Under the pieces are notes generated by a model. It saw nothing but the letters and a program-made list of their open reading frames with translations. It was not told where the DNA came from and made no database searches. From positions 33,088,870 to 33,152,869 of the forward strand of contig CM070568.1 in the NCBI GenBank assembly GCA_036346405.1: 64,000 bases of DNA. Reading direction: 5' to 3'. The translations under genes and the position numbers were made by a program. Of the stretch, positions 1 to 10,900 are shown one piece after another. This stretch comes from Phyllostachys edulis (Eukaryota > Streptophyta > Magnoliopsida > Poales > Poaceae). Position 1 is the first letter of the stretch, and the number at the start of each line of letters is the position of its first letter.

Positions 1-839
1 CTCTGCAGAGTAAGAAAACTATCATGATAGCCGTATTCACGGTCAAGAGCGGTGCTGAGAACTTGCTTGATATAGCTTTCGTTTTTATAAAACCATTTGT
101 GATAAAAAAAAGGAAGGCTGGGGTGGGACCTCAGGGATTTGAGAAAGGCCTGGTCGGGGACCAGTATTAAATACGGGATAGCCCGAGCATTGGGTGGATG
201 GATCCACTCAATGGTATAGGGGTGGGACCCCCCCCCACTAGTATCTTTACAAATGAAAACTCGTTTATAAAATTCCCATTTGTAAAAATGCTAAGTCTCA
301 GGATTTCCTATTAAGTATAATTCAAACTTGGCTTTGTGCAAATAAAAGAACTCTAAACCTCCCTTGATTAGCCTTGCATCTATAAGAATTGCATTGTGGG
401 TTGGCTTGCGAGTACGGTTGTGTACTCAGGCTCTGCCAATATAATCTTTTCGCATCTAATGATCAAGACCCCTACCAAGATTTCACTTCACGAGGATGAA
501 CCAGATGGTGGTGATGATAATGAAGCTTAGGCCGGGACCCCCAGTCGCTTGCCTGTGGGCAGAGTGAATGGATCCACCACAACTTGTTTTGTTTCCGCAC
601 TTGCTTTCTACTCTGTACTCCTGACTTTTGTAAAACACTCGCCTAAGTGGCGCTTTTGTAAATAGTAGGCCGCACAGCCGGATATTTATGTAATATATTA
701 TGGGCTTGCACTGTTCGTATCAAGTACTGCACACATTGAGTAAGAATCACGATCAGTTTGTGCTTAACTGCCAAATAGATGTCTTACGACCGCCCTTAGA
801 AGTTCAAAAACTGCTACTAGGTGACTTAAGACAACCCTT
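1..839. other. Gene-free flank, probably old mobile-element debris
   Basis: I see no gene here. There are short open frames without recognisable domains. Two phrases, 'GGGTGGGACC' near 122 and 'GGCCGGGACCC' near 531, and two 'ATGGATCCAC' strings near 198 and 568 recur at different spacings, which suggests a decayed repeat. No LTR ends, target-site duplication or terminal inverted repeat could be defined. Confidence 0.4.
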
Positions 840-1310
840 AGCCGGTCTAGGACCTCCTCAAGACATCCTACACCATTTGTCGTATTCCTAGGACTTCCTT
901 AGGACCTCCTCCTTAGGACCTCCTCAACCCTTTTTGTCACATCCTTAGGACATCCTGCTCTGGACCTCCTATACCTCTGTTGTTGTCGTATTCTCACGAC
1001 TTCTTCAGGACCTCCTCAGGACGTCTCTACAGTGTTCCTCAAGATCTCCCCCAGGGACGTCTCTACAGTGTTCCTCGGGACCTCCCCAAGGACGTCTCCA
1101 CAGTACACCTCAGGACCTCCTCAAGATGACTCTACAGTGTTCCTTAGGACCTCCTCAGGACTTCCTTTGACTACTCAGGTCCACTCCAAGAATAGTACTC
1201 GAAGGGAACAGTGACTAGTGAAAAGATCACTCCAAGACCTCTTCAAGATCACTCCTGGACCTCCTCGGGATTACCCTAGAGCTTTCCCAGAACCTCTTCA
1301 AGACCTCCCC
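840..1310. repeat. GGACCTCCTCA-type minisatellite with a 35-bp higher-order block
   Basis: The motif 'AGGACCTCCTC' or a close variant recurs more than ten times. Between about 1019 and 1157 it is organised into four units of about 35 bp, each starting GGACGTCTCTACAGTG or a variant and ending in a CTCC-rich segment. Small frames through the array are low-complexity by-products. The repeat could be intergenic or part of an unrecognised element; nothing seen supports a coding role. Confidence 0.7.
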
Positions 1311-1995
1311 TGATATCCTTTTTCCGCCCAATAGTGGACATAAGCGTGAACCAAATTGTGTGTCTGCTTGAGCTTCCATAGTTAGGTGAATGAACCGACG
1401 ATGTAACTATGGGTGTCAGCTACTGATCCAGGGAATTACACGTTGCACACAGTGGATCCCAAGCTCCAAAATTGGGGTCCGACATGCTCAGTTGGCAAGA
1501 CAACTCAATATCAGATCATATACAGCATGATCCAAATCGAATGTGTGGAACAACCACCACATCACAGCGTCCTATGTACACTGCTCTGGTCTTGTTAGGG
1601 TCATGGTCGCCGATTGGAAATAATGCAAATCAATCCCCTCGGGGTCCTCAAGAATAGTACCCTAGCTGTAGTAAATTATGAAATTGGTAGCGTCCAACAT
1701 ATTTGACGTACTGCACCATAAATAAAATTTCCACGATTAACCACATATCTAAAACTAAACTACCCACTGAAAAGAATTATGGACAACATACTATACTACG
1801 TAATCGTACATCTAAAACTATGTAATCCATTTAGTTAAAAAAAATTACCTGAATGGTGAACGACTAGACAGGCAGCGCTTAGCTAGCTTCTCTCCTATCC
1901 TCTACTCCTCTCCCTTCCCTCCCCTATTTCTTTTTTTTAGAATAAAAGTGAGTAATGCCGGAATTTTGGGGTCTTTTATAGGGTAGATTGTGCTT
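1311..1995. other. No gene seen
   Basis: Ordinary AT-leaning intergenic sequence. The open frames at 1413-1657 overlap each other in different phases and show no domain or codon pattern. Confidence 0.5.
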
Positions 1996-2256
1996 CCATT
2001 TGGAATGACGACACAGACTTGTGGAATACCTATCGTCATTTGAAATGACGATTGTCCTAAATTTTAATATTAACAAATTTAACCGGGGGTATTCTGGCCG
2101 CTAGTTGAAATGGTGACAGTGTCTTGTCACCAGTTGAAGTGGCGATAGGGCCATGCCGCCATTTGAACTGACAACAGGGACCTCTCTATACTGTTCTAGG
2201 CTATTGTCATCATTTGGAATGGCGACGGGACAATTTCATCATTTCAAATGGCAACA
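1996..2256. repeat. Dispersed quasi-palindromic CATTTGAAATG modules
   Basis: At least six modules resembling the near-palindrome CGTCATTTGAAATGACG occur at about 1996, 2034, 2100, 2128, 2158, 2208 and 2238, in both orientations and separated by 20-60 bases. Each module can fold on itself around the TTGAA or TTCAA centre. This is not a simple tandem repeat because the spacers are unrelated. It may be the inside of a decayed transposon. Confidence 0.55.
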
Positions 2257-2870
2257 GTTATCTAGTTTTGTAAAAAAAATTTGACTATTTATTTTTGTAA
2301 ATTTCTTTTAAAATAATATTATTTAAAAAAAATCGAATGTACCACCTCCTTATTAATATCAATGCTAGCAGGTCCTTCTGGACCTCTCCAAAAAAAATGA
2401 CCCTGGGATTTTATGCATTCTGATGCGCGGGGGAAAAAAGAGAACTACCGGACGTTGCTTTGCTATCCAAGAACTTGTGGAATTCTCACATTTGCATGAT
2501 CTGCATGTTGTGTTTGATGTAAATTCTTTCTTGTCCAGAATACTGGTTTGGAATGTCGTTGTAATTGCTGTTGTTTAGAATGTTGTTCTTTCATGCTTGC
2601 TGCTAGCTGGTGCAGCTGAATCTAGCAGCACAAGCATGACAACAGCATGATTCCATAAGAGCCAAAAAAAATCAAAGATCGATGCTAGTTTAATATGTAG
2701 GGTAATTACTGCCGATAAGAAAATATTTTGTTTAGATTTAAAACTTATGGTTTCAAAAAATACCTGCATTTATCTAACCAAGTGCTTAACCAACTTAATA
2801 TTTCCAGGGAAGTGATTCATAAAGAGCACCAAATTGACTTTCCTGCAGGGCTTCCGTGTAAAACGTCCAT
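2257..2870. other. AT-rich intergenic sequence upstream of the snoRNA promoter
   Basis: No gene is visible. T- and A-runs occur at 2270-2330 and 2640-2670. The segment leads into the GC-richer promoter that starts near 2870. Confidence 0.5.
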
Positions 2871-2920
2871 CCGAACCGCGGGTTCGAGATCGGACGGCGG
2901 AGATTATGTGGGAGGTGTAC

Positions 2921-2975
2921 GACAACCCTAGCCGAGAGCCTATAAATACAAAAGAAACCCTCCCTCACCACCACC
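2921..2975 (+). promoter_or_regulatory. TATA promoter of the snoRNA cluster
   Basis: A good TATA box, TATAAATA, lies at 2941-2948, preceded by ACAACCCTAG near 2922 and followed by AAACCCT at 2955-2961. Both resemble the telo-box found in plant promoters of ribosome-biogenesis genes. Transcription would be expected to start about 30 bases downstream, near 2970. The first predicted snoRNA begins about 185 bases after that. This is the only convincing promoter upstream of the four snoRNAs on this strand, so it probably drives one polycistronic precursor. Confidence 0.6.
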
Positions 2976-3154
2976 GAATAAACCTAGCCGCCAGAGGTAG
3001 GAGGTCTCTTCTTCTCCTCCTTCCCAATCGATCTATCTGCCAGTTTTTCTGGTTCGATTGCATTATCAAGATCGTTTTTTTTTATTGGAATTGGTTTCTT
3101 CCGTTCCAGTTTTGTTTTGGTTTTCATTCGTTTTTGTTCTCTTGCCCTAATCGA

Positions 3155-3239
3155 TCTCCGATGATGATGTATCAATAATACTTTCGTTCTTCTGAAATTT
3201 GTAATGTGGAAGAACATTTGGAGACCTGAACTGAGGAGA
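3155..3239 (+). ncRNA. Box C/D snoRNA, double guide, copy 1 (18S and 25S rRNA)
   Basis: Box C is ATGATGA around 3161-3169, box D' is CTGA at 3192-3195, and box D is CTGA at 3231-3234. The terminal stem pairs TCTCC (3155-3159) with GGAGA (3235-3239), which selects this D box over the CTGA five bases upstream. The guide before D', ACTTTCGTTCTT, is complementary to AAGAACGAAAGT, a conserved 18S rRNA segment. The predicted methylated base is the A paired five bases from D'. The guide before D, GGAGACCTGAA, is complementary to TTCAGGTCTCC, which I recall from plant 25S rRNA. In yeast and animals the same 18S area is targeted by snR54/U59-type guides; I have not named a plant orthologue. Confidence 0.75.
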
Positions 3240-3310
3240 CATTTATCGATTTTGTAGTTCTCTCTTTTTTGTCTGGAGTTTGTTTTCAAGGATAGGAAAA
3301 TTGTGTTTCT

Positions 3311-3397
3311 AGATCCCTGTGAAGACCTGTGATGTTAAAGTAGTGGCCTGATTCATACCGTTGATGAGTTTTATTATTATCACGCAGAGGGATCTGA
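3311..3397 (+). ncRNA. Candidate box C/D snoRNA (25S rRNA guide)
   Basis: Box C is GTGATGT at 3329-3335, D' is CTGA at 3348-3351, C' is TTGATGA at 3361-3367, and D is CTGA at 3394-3397. The guide upstream of D', AAAGTAGTGG, is complementary to CCACTACTTT, a segment I recall from plant 25S rRNA near the peptidyl-transferase half; the base before D' does not pair. An 8-bp inverted repeat, AGATCCCT (3311-3318) with AGGGATCT (3388-3395), encloses the candidate but overlaps box D, so the classical terminal stem is weak. Box spacing and position inside the cluster support the call. Confidence 0.55.
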
Positions 3398-3481
3398 GTC
3401 AACTCGCTAATCTTATCGTTTGTTAACAAAATTGTTTTTTGTTCTTTCCTGCAAGTTTCGATCTCTGATTCAGCCTCGGTT

Positions 3482-3563
3482 GCTCCCGATGACTGTACAT
3501 GTCTTCAAGTTTCAGCCTTGTCTGAAAATTATCAATCTGTTGATAATTGATTGTTCTGAGGGT
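3482..3563 (+). ncRNA. Box C/D snoRNA with a 14-nt 18S rRNA guide
   Basis: The box C core GATGA lies at 3488-3492, D' is CTGA at 3522-3525, C' is TTGATAA at 3540-3546, and D is CTGA at 3556-3559. Flanking CTCCC and GGGTG can form a short imperfect terminal stem. The guide AAGTTTCAGCCTTG just before D' is perfectly complementary to CAAGGCTGAAACTT, a nearly universal 18S rRNA segment, with one possible G-U pair next to the box. The predicted methylated base is the G of CAAG. This is the site class served by snR41-type guides in yeast. No target was recognised for the second guide. Confidence 0.72.
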
Positions 3564-3686
3564 GCTCTTGGTATAATTGAGCTTTTTTCCTTGATTTCTC
3601 TGCTCGTTGCATAATACATACGCATGATTGCCTAAGCGTTGTCACTTGCGAGATTTGTTTTCGATTCTTGACTGTATGCGTGGTTG

Positions 3687-3778
3687 GTCTCTGATGATGA
3701 TCAAACTGAAAACTTTCGTTCTTCTGATGCGCTCTCATGGCGCGCTGCGGAAGCAATCTGGAGACCTGAACTGAGGAC
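3687..3778 (+). ncRNA. Box C/D snoRNA, double guide, copy 2 (18S and 25S rRNA)
   Basis: This is a paralogue of the snoRNA at 3155. Box C is TGATGAT at 3692-3698, D' is CTGA at 3723-3726, and D is CTGA at 3771-3774. It keeps the same 18S guide, ACTTTCGTTCTT, and the same 25S guide, GGAGACCTGAA. The region between D' and D differs (a GC-rich insert with GGCGCGC), which is expected for non-guiding sequence. The flanking stem, GGTCTC against GAGGAC, is imperfect. Conservation of both guides with a diverged middle indicates selection on the guides after a local duplication. Confidence 0.75.
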
Positions 3779-3800
3779 ACTGACCTTTGATTCTTGGACT

Positions 3801-4539
3801 TTAGATTTCCTTTTTTTCCCTGTATGAGGGATTTTTTTCCCTGTATCGCAACACAAAAAAACTGAATTTTTTTTTCGGTTATAGATGTTGCTTCACGACT
3901 GGAAGAATGGCCTGATGTTAATGGTTTGGTCATCCTGTAGAGAGAAGCATAGATGAAAACACCAAGCCAGAATTAAACAGCATGATGCTTTACTTCCCTG
4001 CGTCGTGTTACCTGTCTCCTGGCACATTTCAATCACGAAGCTGCATAAAAAAATTTTATTGATTTCATCCTTGTTGACCAAGCTGCATATAAATTCTCAA
4101 TTTTCTGCCTGAATTATTCGATACATCGTTTACAGCTATTGCCATGGGGGTGAAAAGATGCAAGAACTGTACAGTTAAGACTCACCGGAGTGTTATGACA
4201 ACAAAGCCTTAACAAAACGCTCGTCTAATGGAATAAAAGTACCCTTCATAGATTTTCACGTGATCTGAAAGTGATGCGAGCAAACCACAGACAAGAGGTA
4301 TACTGACCGCAGAGACTAGCAGAACGAGGTTGAATCCTCGACTTCGCTGAAGATACGCACGAACCAATGCAGCCTGACAGTTTCAGAGGAATACACTTCG
4401 ATTCTGAAATCACAGCAAATCCAAGTACATAAAACCAAGGTAAACTCTGTCCATCCATGCGTGGCAAGAATATCAATTCCATGAATCTTTGCAAGGTTCA
4501 ACCTAACAGTAAGGACACTGATCCTCACTGACCATGAAA
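3801..4539. other. Convergent intergenic region between the snoRNA cluster and TRS130
   Basis: No gene is recognised on either strand. The snoRNA precursor reads rightward into it and TRS130 reads leftward into it, so both transcription units end here or just beside it. Overlapping minus-strand frames at 4246-4546 have no domain and may be extended 3' UTR of TRS130. Confidence 0.5.
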
Positions 4540-4923
4540 TTAGCATTTATTTGCTCTGCCTAAGCAGCACTCGATCACAGCACAAACACACGAGACCAGC
4601 AAGTTCCAGGAACGAGCATGTAACACAGCAGAGTCCAGCAAGAATGCAAGAATGTATATATTACATAACCTACGCCTCCTCATCAAAAGAAAACGTCTTG
4701 CATCAAATTCTGAGGATTCAGCTCTCGATCAAGTCAATGTAACACTGTAAGCATGTAATTATGGTACATAAAAAGGCACAAGAAACTCTTCTGGCAAAAG
4801 CGCTCGTCTGCACAAAAAAACGTCTCGGAGAAAAAACAGTGCCCACAAGGCCACAACACCTCATTCCAGGGGGGATGGAATGGCATGGCAGTAGCCAACA
4901 TCCCGTGTAATGGCACAGATGAA
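4540..4923 (-). other. TRS130 3' untranslated region
   Basis: Sequence downstream of the TRS130 stop codon (TGA, complement of 4924-4926). A canonical AATAAA on the minus strand is the complement of 4546-4551, about 375 bases after the stop, and is the best poly(A) signal seen. The exact cleavage site is not determined. Confidence 0.5.
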
Positions 4924-7900
4924 TCAAGCCGGTATGCAGTACGAGGTGCTGAGGGTCGGAGGAAGGACGCACACCAGGTGGGGCCCAGCCGGGTTGCAGC
5001 TGATGTTTGCGTCGCCTACGTCGGGCAGGCCTAGCTGCGGCGGGTGGACGTACCCGGACACCAGCGGGACGCATGTCACCGTGATCTCTATCCTTGAACC
5101 TGTAGATACAAAATGCTTACTGTTATAATGGTGCGTGTGCAGACTGAAAGTTGGCATTGAACAAAGATGGATGGCAAGTGAATTGAACCACAAATATCAA
5201 GATTCTCCTAACCCTGTGCTTTTGACAATGAAATGTGACCGCATTTCCTCCCAGCAACCATCCAGTTTTGTGGGTGAGCGTCAACCTGGTAAAGTATTTC
5301 ATCCTGCCAAATCAAATTCTAGTTCAGATGTAAAGAAAATTTTCCATGTCTTTGTTCTCAGAGCTTACTTATCTACTGCATAAAGACGATGCCTACTGAG
5401 CAAGACTGGTAGCACAGAATGGGATGCAAAAAAGAACAAGAATGTTCTGCAGACTTACGCCAGATAGAGGTGCATCCTCTGGGTTCTTCAGCCTTTCAAC
5501 CCTCCATTTCATATTGACTAATTGCCCAACCCTCAGGCAATCTGTAGAAAATGGAAGGAATCCAACTGCCAGACATGGGTCCAGAACAGGGCGCTTCAGT
5601 TTGAGTGCAGTCTTGAATAGAAGCTCTTCAGAATCATCAGGTTTAACAGGAACTGGAGAGTGCGCCCCAGTTGTTCTGTCACCGGATATTCCATACTTAA
5701 TATTCAACATGCTGTCTGCCTTTTCCGGCTCATCTAGGTCTGAAAATGTAAATGAAGTTGGATAATTCATGTTTAAGAGAGATACTAGCTTATAAGAAAA
5801 TGCCATTGTTCCGCTGCTCATTTTGCTTAACAGAATAGTGCCAAATTACAGTATGTGAAGTCACACAAATCTAAATGCATGAACAAGGTGCATCATGCTC
5901 GCAAGGGCCAGCCATTATGGTATACTTTTTTTTTTGAGATGGCCATTATGGTATGCTAATACTACTCTGTTCATCCCTAAGAAAATTTTATTTTAGTAGT
6001 TATCTGGTTTACAACAAAAAACATGCAACACTAGACAATAACTTTGGTCATATAGGACTTGTGGTTGTAGTAAAGAGCAACAGAAGTGAACAATAGTCCG
6101 TTGCAAGGGCCAGCTAAAAATGAAATGTAAACTTTTTAGAAAGGACTTACCTCTTGTACCACTTAAACGTATTACAAATAAGATTCCAGCTCTAGAAGAA
6201 GGAGCAATAACCAGAGGGAACAAACTTGAAGTTGGTCGTCCATCTCCCTTGCCTAAGTGCTCAAATCCAGCTTGAAGGTCTAACCATACATCCTTTACAT
6301 GCAGAGTGGCCTTCACTTCAGAATGCAATATCACCTGGACATGGAATAAAATATAAATTGAGATTCAAGAACTCAAGAGAAATATTAACCATTAATACTT
6401 GCATTTGCACAAATATGTTATTAGAGTAGCCAGCATTGTTGTTGATGCCTAACACAAGATGGAGGACATGTTTTAGGTGCCTTTTGTGATGAGATCTCAG
6501 CTAACAACTGTGCACAGACAGGAGAACTGTACCTGCAGAAGTAGAGTTCCATCATTGCACTTGTCAACAACGCGTGTGCTTACATGGAATGGGTTAGTGA
6601 AATGTACAGCAATGGTCCTGGAAAGCAATCACAATGGTAAAAAAATTCACTTGCATATCTGAAAAGCAAAGTATGAGAACAGAAGTGTTTACCTTTCAAA
6701 TATTTGATTATGGAAAGCTCCAAATTCAAGCTTGAGAGCAATCATTCTCATCCCATCTACTATGCTCTGTTTCTGAGGAAACGCTGAAAAAATAGAGACA
6801 AAAAAAAAGGTCAATCGACTGGCTGAAACATACTAGCTACCATACCGAATGTATTACTTATTTAACACGAACCTAGGGATGCTCCCCTTGCAATTGTATC
6901 GTCAATAGCACAAACAGGAAACCAAACAAGAGTAGTCACATCACTAGCCCAATCTGGTAGTTTTATCTTCCCATTTTCAATAGGGACCTTCTCAACCCTT
7001 CCAGTATCAGTGGAGCTTGGTGATGTCATGGAAGCATCAGCAGGACCATGCTCCCCATCACTTCTGTAATTTTCTATCTCAATCATCTGGGACTCCTCAA
7101 TTTTCAGTCCAGCACCCGCATCTATATGCAATATGCCATCTTTCAAAGAATAGTCTATTGGCTTGACAATCAATCCGACCCACTGGAGTTCATTCATAAG
7201 TAATGCAGAGGATACATCAGGAGTAATATCAACCAAAGCCCTCGGTTTTCTCACCTACAATTAGTAAAAAAAAAACAAGTGAGACAGGCCTAATAGAACT
7301 TACCGTGTTTCACAAATTACAAGAAAGGTTAATCCTGTTATTAAGTACCCCTCTTTAGTTCTAAAAATGTTGCTATCTAACAGGTGGTTTGTTGACATGA
7401 TTCACGTAGACTAATTTTTTATAATACTCCAGCTTATTTTAATGCTATTACCTTCAAAACGGGTCTTGTTGGCTTCTCAAAGCTCATGAATTCATCAGTG
7501 TCTACTGGACCATCTTGAGAAAATCCATGCGATCGGAATGACAGCTTGCCAATCTGTCCAGTGAGAGCACCCAACACGTAGGAACCAGGCTTTTGAGGGG
7601 GAATGTCAAAGGTGATAATATTTCTACCTGGTACAAGAACACGTGCATCTGAACTCTTTATTGCCTGCATGACATGGCAGCATTAATCCATTAGGTGACT
7701 GAAAAGAACATATGCAATTGTCCCTGACTGTGTTCTATAGTATTAGTTCTAAAAGTTGTCCTACAATAATGAAACTGAAATTTAATTGGAAACATACTAC
7801 TACTTCAGACTATGAATAACAAGTCACATCCCATAGGAAAAAACACTAAGCAATCAGTATTGTAACAGCAACTTAACTGTACCTTAAGACCTTCATCCGC

Positions 7901-10900
7901 ACTAGAGGAAGCTAACAATCTTAAACTGAGGGACTCAAGTGTGATGTCATCTGGGAAGCCACTCCAAACCGCTACAGATAGTGTACCAGGATCTCCATCA
8001 CATAATTCTAGTGGTGGAGCAGGATTTCCAGCAAATGTAATTAGTGATGAGACATCAAGGGGCACAGGATGATTCATTTCACTATGAGCAAGCCGAACAA
8101 CCTCTGACTGGAAAGCTTGTCGCGCTTTAGATGAAAACAAGCCACTCTCCAGAGAGAGTAACTTTACACAGGAAGCCAAATAACCAGGTTCATCATTGAG
8201 AATTTTCTGGCATTCTGCAAGATCAGGAAGAACATCTGCCAACAGCTCTTCCCAGCCTTCTGCAGAATAGAGAGCACAAACTTTCTCATAGGATTTTGCA
8301 GCCAAGTCATAACTTCCATGCTTAAAGAATACAGCTGCAATCTCTCCATCAAGCACAACTCCATGTCTTTTCCACCAAGAGCGGTGATAGTTGTCAGCTG
8401 CACCTTTAGTAAGCTCCATATATCTTTCCTGGTAACAGAAAAAAAAAATACTGTTGCACCTTATTTTTTATCTAATGTTTGCGCAAATTTCTATAAGTAA
8501 TAATAGTATTCAATCATTGTCCCTAAATTAATTAGCTCAACGAACCAATTAATAAAGAAATTATGTTATACAAAAAAGGGGGGAAATCAACAGCATTTTA
8601 AGAAACATTTCAAATTTATAATGGGACAGTACAACAGAATCTATCATGATGGGAATGCTGAATAAATACACTACCTCAAATTCTTCTGGTGATGAAAGTG
8701 ATGTCATAAAATTGGGATCAGATATCGTCTGTTTCAATGCATGCTCAGCTGCAACATGAATTTCTGACAACCGCATGGGGCGATCAACTGGTAGAGAAGT
8801 CTCAGAGGTTGCTGGTCCGGACATTGTTCTTGTCATGAAGTTAGAAGCAGATTTGTTGGACGGAAGTTTTGAATTTGCATCTAAACCTGAACTGCCCACA
8901 CAAAAATATACACAAATATATAAGTAAATAAAAATGACAATCCAAAGTTTATGCTGAAATTTGTAATGTAAATATAAATGTAACACTAAAAGGGGGAAAT
9001 CACAGCCCTTACCCATCAGCTGAACCATATAATTCAGATATATTTCCAACAGAAAGAAAAGCTCTGCGCCTATTAGCCTCACGTAGAAGTAAAGAAGGTT
9101 CTAGTGGCAGTGGTTTCCTGTGAATGTTGAAGAGCTTTTCTCTTGGTTTTGCTTGAAGAATTATCTGCATAAGGAAAAGGTTCCACAACTTTAAGCCACA
9201 GTTTGCAATAAATGTGCAAGAAGCAACTAAACGGGGACTGGTGGAGGATTTTTTTAAAACAACAAAGGAGAGACTAGCAAATATGAGTCAGTACAAGGCT
9301 ACAAGCACTTCCTGTTTTCCAACTCCAGAATTTGGCATCTCTATAAAGTTACATATTCCATCCCATCCCATTTTTCATTAAATATGGAAAATGCCAACAT
9401 CTTATGGTTTGCTGTTGAAGGTCATCACTTTCTGTGTTATGTTATCTGGATTCTGGAGATCTTTCTCCAGTTTTATTCTTTTACTCTACAACACTAGCAA
9501 GTGTATAGTTTATATTTGTGATGTACCTGAAAGTTTCCATGTGTGTGAAAAATTGCATGTTCACTAACCAAAAAGAAAAAGAAAATGGTACAGATTACTA
9601 ACATAGAATAGCATTGTCCGTGTCCATATCTCATGCTTCACTGGATGCCACTTTATATAGAAATGATTTGCCTTTTGAGCAAACCAAATTACAGAGGAAG
9701 GGGGCAGCAAGGTTCAGTGACCTATATCTAGCATGTTGATGTTGTCACTTGGGAAGGATATGGGCCAATCAGACAGGACAGGAACAAAGTAGGACTCTTG
9801 ATGTAAGAGAACCAAAATAATCCACATGAAATATAATTAGAAGTCATAAAGCAAAGCTTGAAAATGCTTGCCTTCTCCTTAGCCATTATTTCTGCCGATG
9901 AATCAGGTGGAATTGAAGGCCAAGTAGCTGGCTTTGGCCACGGTAGCATACTTAAAGATGCACTACAAATACATTAAAACATGTCAGTTCGGAACTACTT
10001 CGGATGCAAGACTGTATAGAATAATCGAAATACCACATCTGCACTCTTCAATTAGATTTTTTTTTTTTAAAAGGAATGTATCCTACTAATGAAAAACTAG
10101 CCAAATGGACAGGTGAATTAAGTAGATCTAATAGTGGCATTGATCTTATACCTGTTGACTGGACTTTTTTCTATCTCAACCCCATAACCAATCAAATAAG
10201 CAAGCCTCATAAACTGCCATATCCATCAAGAGTAATATATAAGCAAACAGTTTTGAATGTAATCCAAAAGATAAGCAAAAAGGACTTGATGGCACAGTTG
10301 AATTCAATTGTACCAAGAAGCTGATAAACTATCAAAACATAAAAACAAGAATAACATCCTCCAGTTTCCATTTGAACTTCGAATAATATATATAACATTA
10401 GGAATAGGGTTTTCCATCAGTAAATAATTCATTAGGACTACATATAAATGATTTCTATGTAGCTTGTGTAGTTTTCTACGTAGCCTGTCCCAAGTCAGGA
10501 AAAAGGAGGAGGGTTGTGTTAGGCCCGGCGAGCCAACGTAAAAATCAAGCCACCTTTTCATGGAATGAAATCCAAAATTGATAATTCGTTGGGGCGTAAC
10601 CCTCTTAGTGATGCGCCATATCGGAACCCGGGTGTGGTGATAAATGAGCAAGGGCCGGGACGTCGCCCCCTTAGTGACGTGCTACGTCGTCGCCCGGATG
10701 TAGTGGAAAATGTGCAAGGGTCTTCGCACTTTACTCGACGAGTGCGAGGGGCGAGGAAGCTAGCCGAGGAGAGTAGGATCCGTCTGGGTAGTTGGAATGT
10801 AGGGTCCTTAACAGGTAAGTTAAGAGAGTTAGTTGTTACGGCAGTTAAGAGACGTGTAAATATCTTGTGCGTTCAAGAGACTAAATGGATGGGTTAGAAG

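Larger units (their letters stand above)
2970..3800 (+). ncRNA. Polycistronic snoRNA precursor transcript
   Basis: Inferred transcript containing four box C/D snoRNAs at 3155, 3311, 3482 and 3687, separated by pyrimidine-rich spacers of 70-130 bases. No long frame with a plausible start runs through it. Plants commonly express snoRNAs as polycistronic clusters from a dedicated Pol II promoter, and the arrangement fits. The 3' end is not defined. An intronic location in a host gene is less likely because no flanking coding exon was found on this strand. Confidence 0.5.

Noticed and set aside
2834..3178. 114-codon plus-strand frame over the snoRNA promoter
   Set aside because: It spans the TATA box, leader and first snoRNA, has no domain, and its codons follow T-rich non-coding sequence.
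3619..3683. Possible extra snoRNA bounded by ACGCAT/ATGCGT
   Set aside because: Box C (ATGATTG) is weak, the only D-like box reads CTGT, and no guide was recognised.
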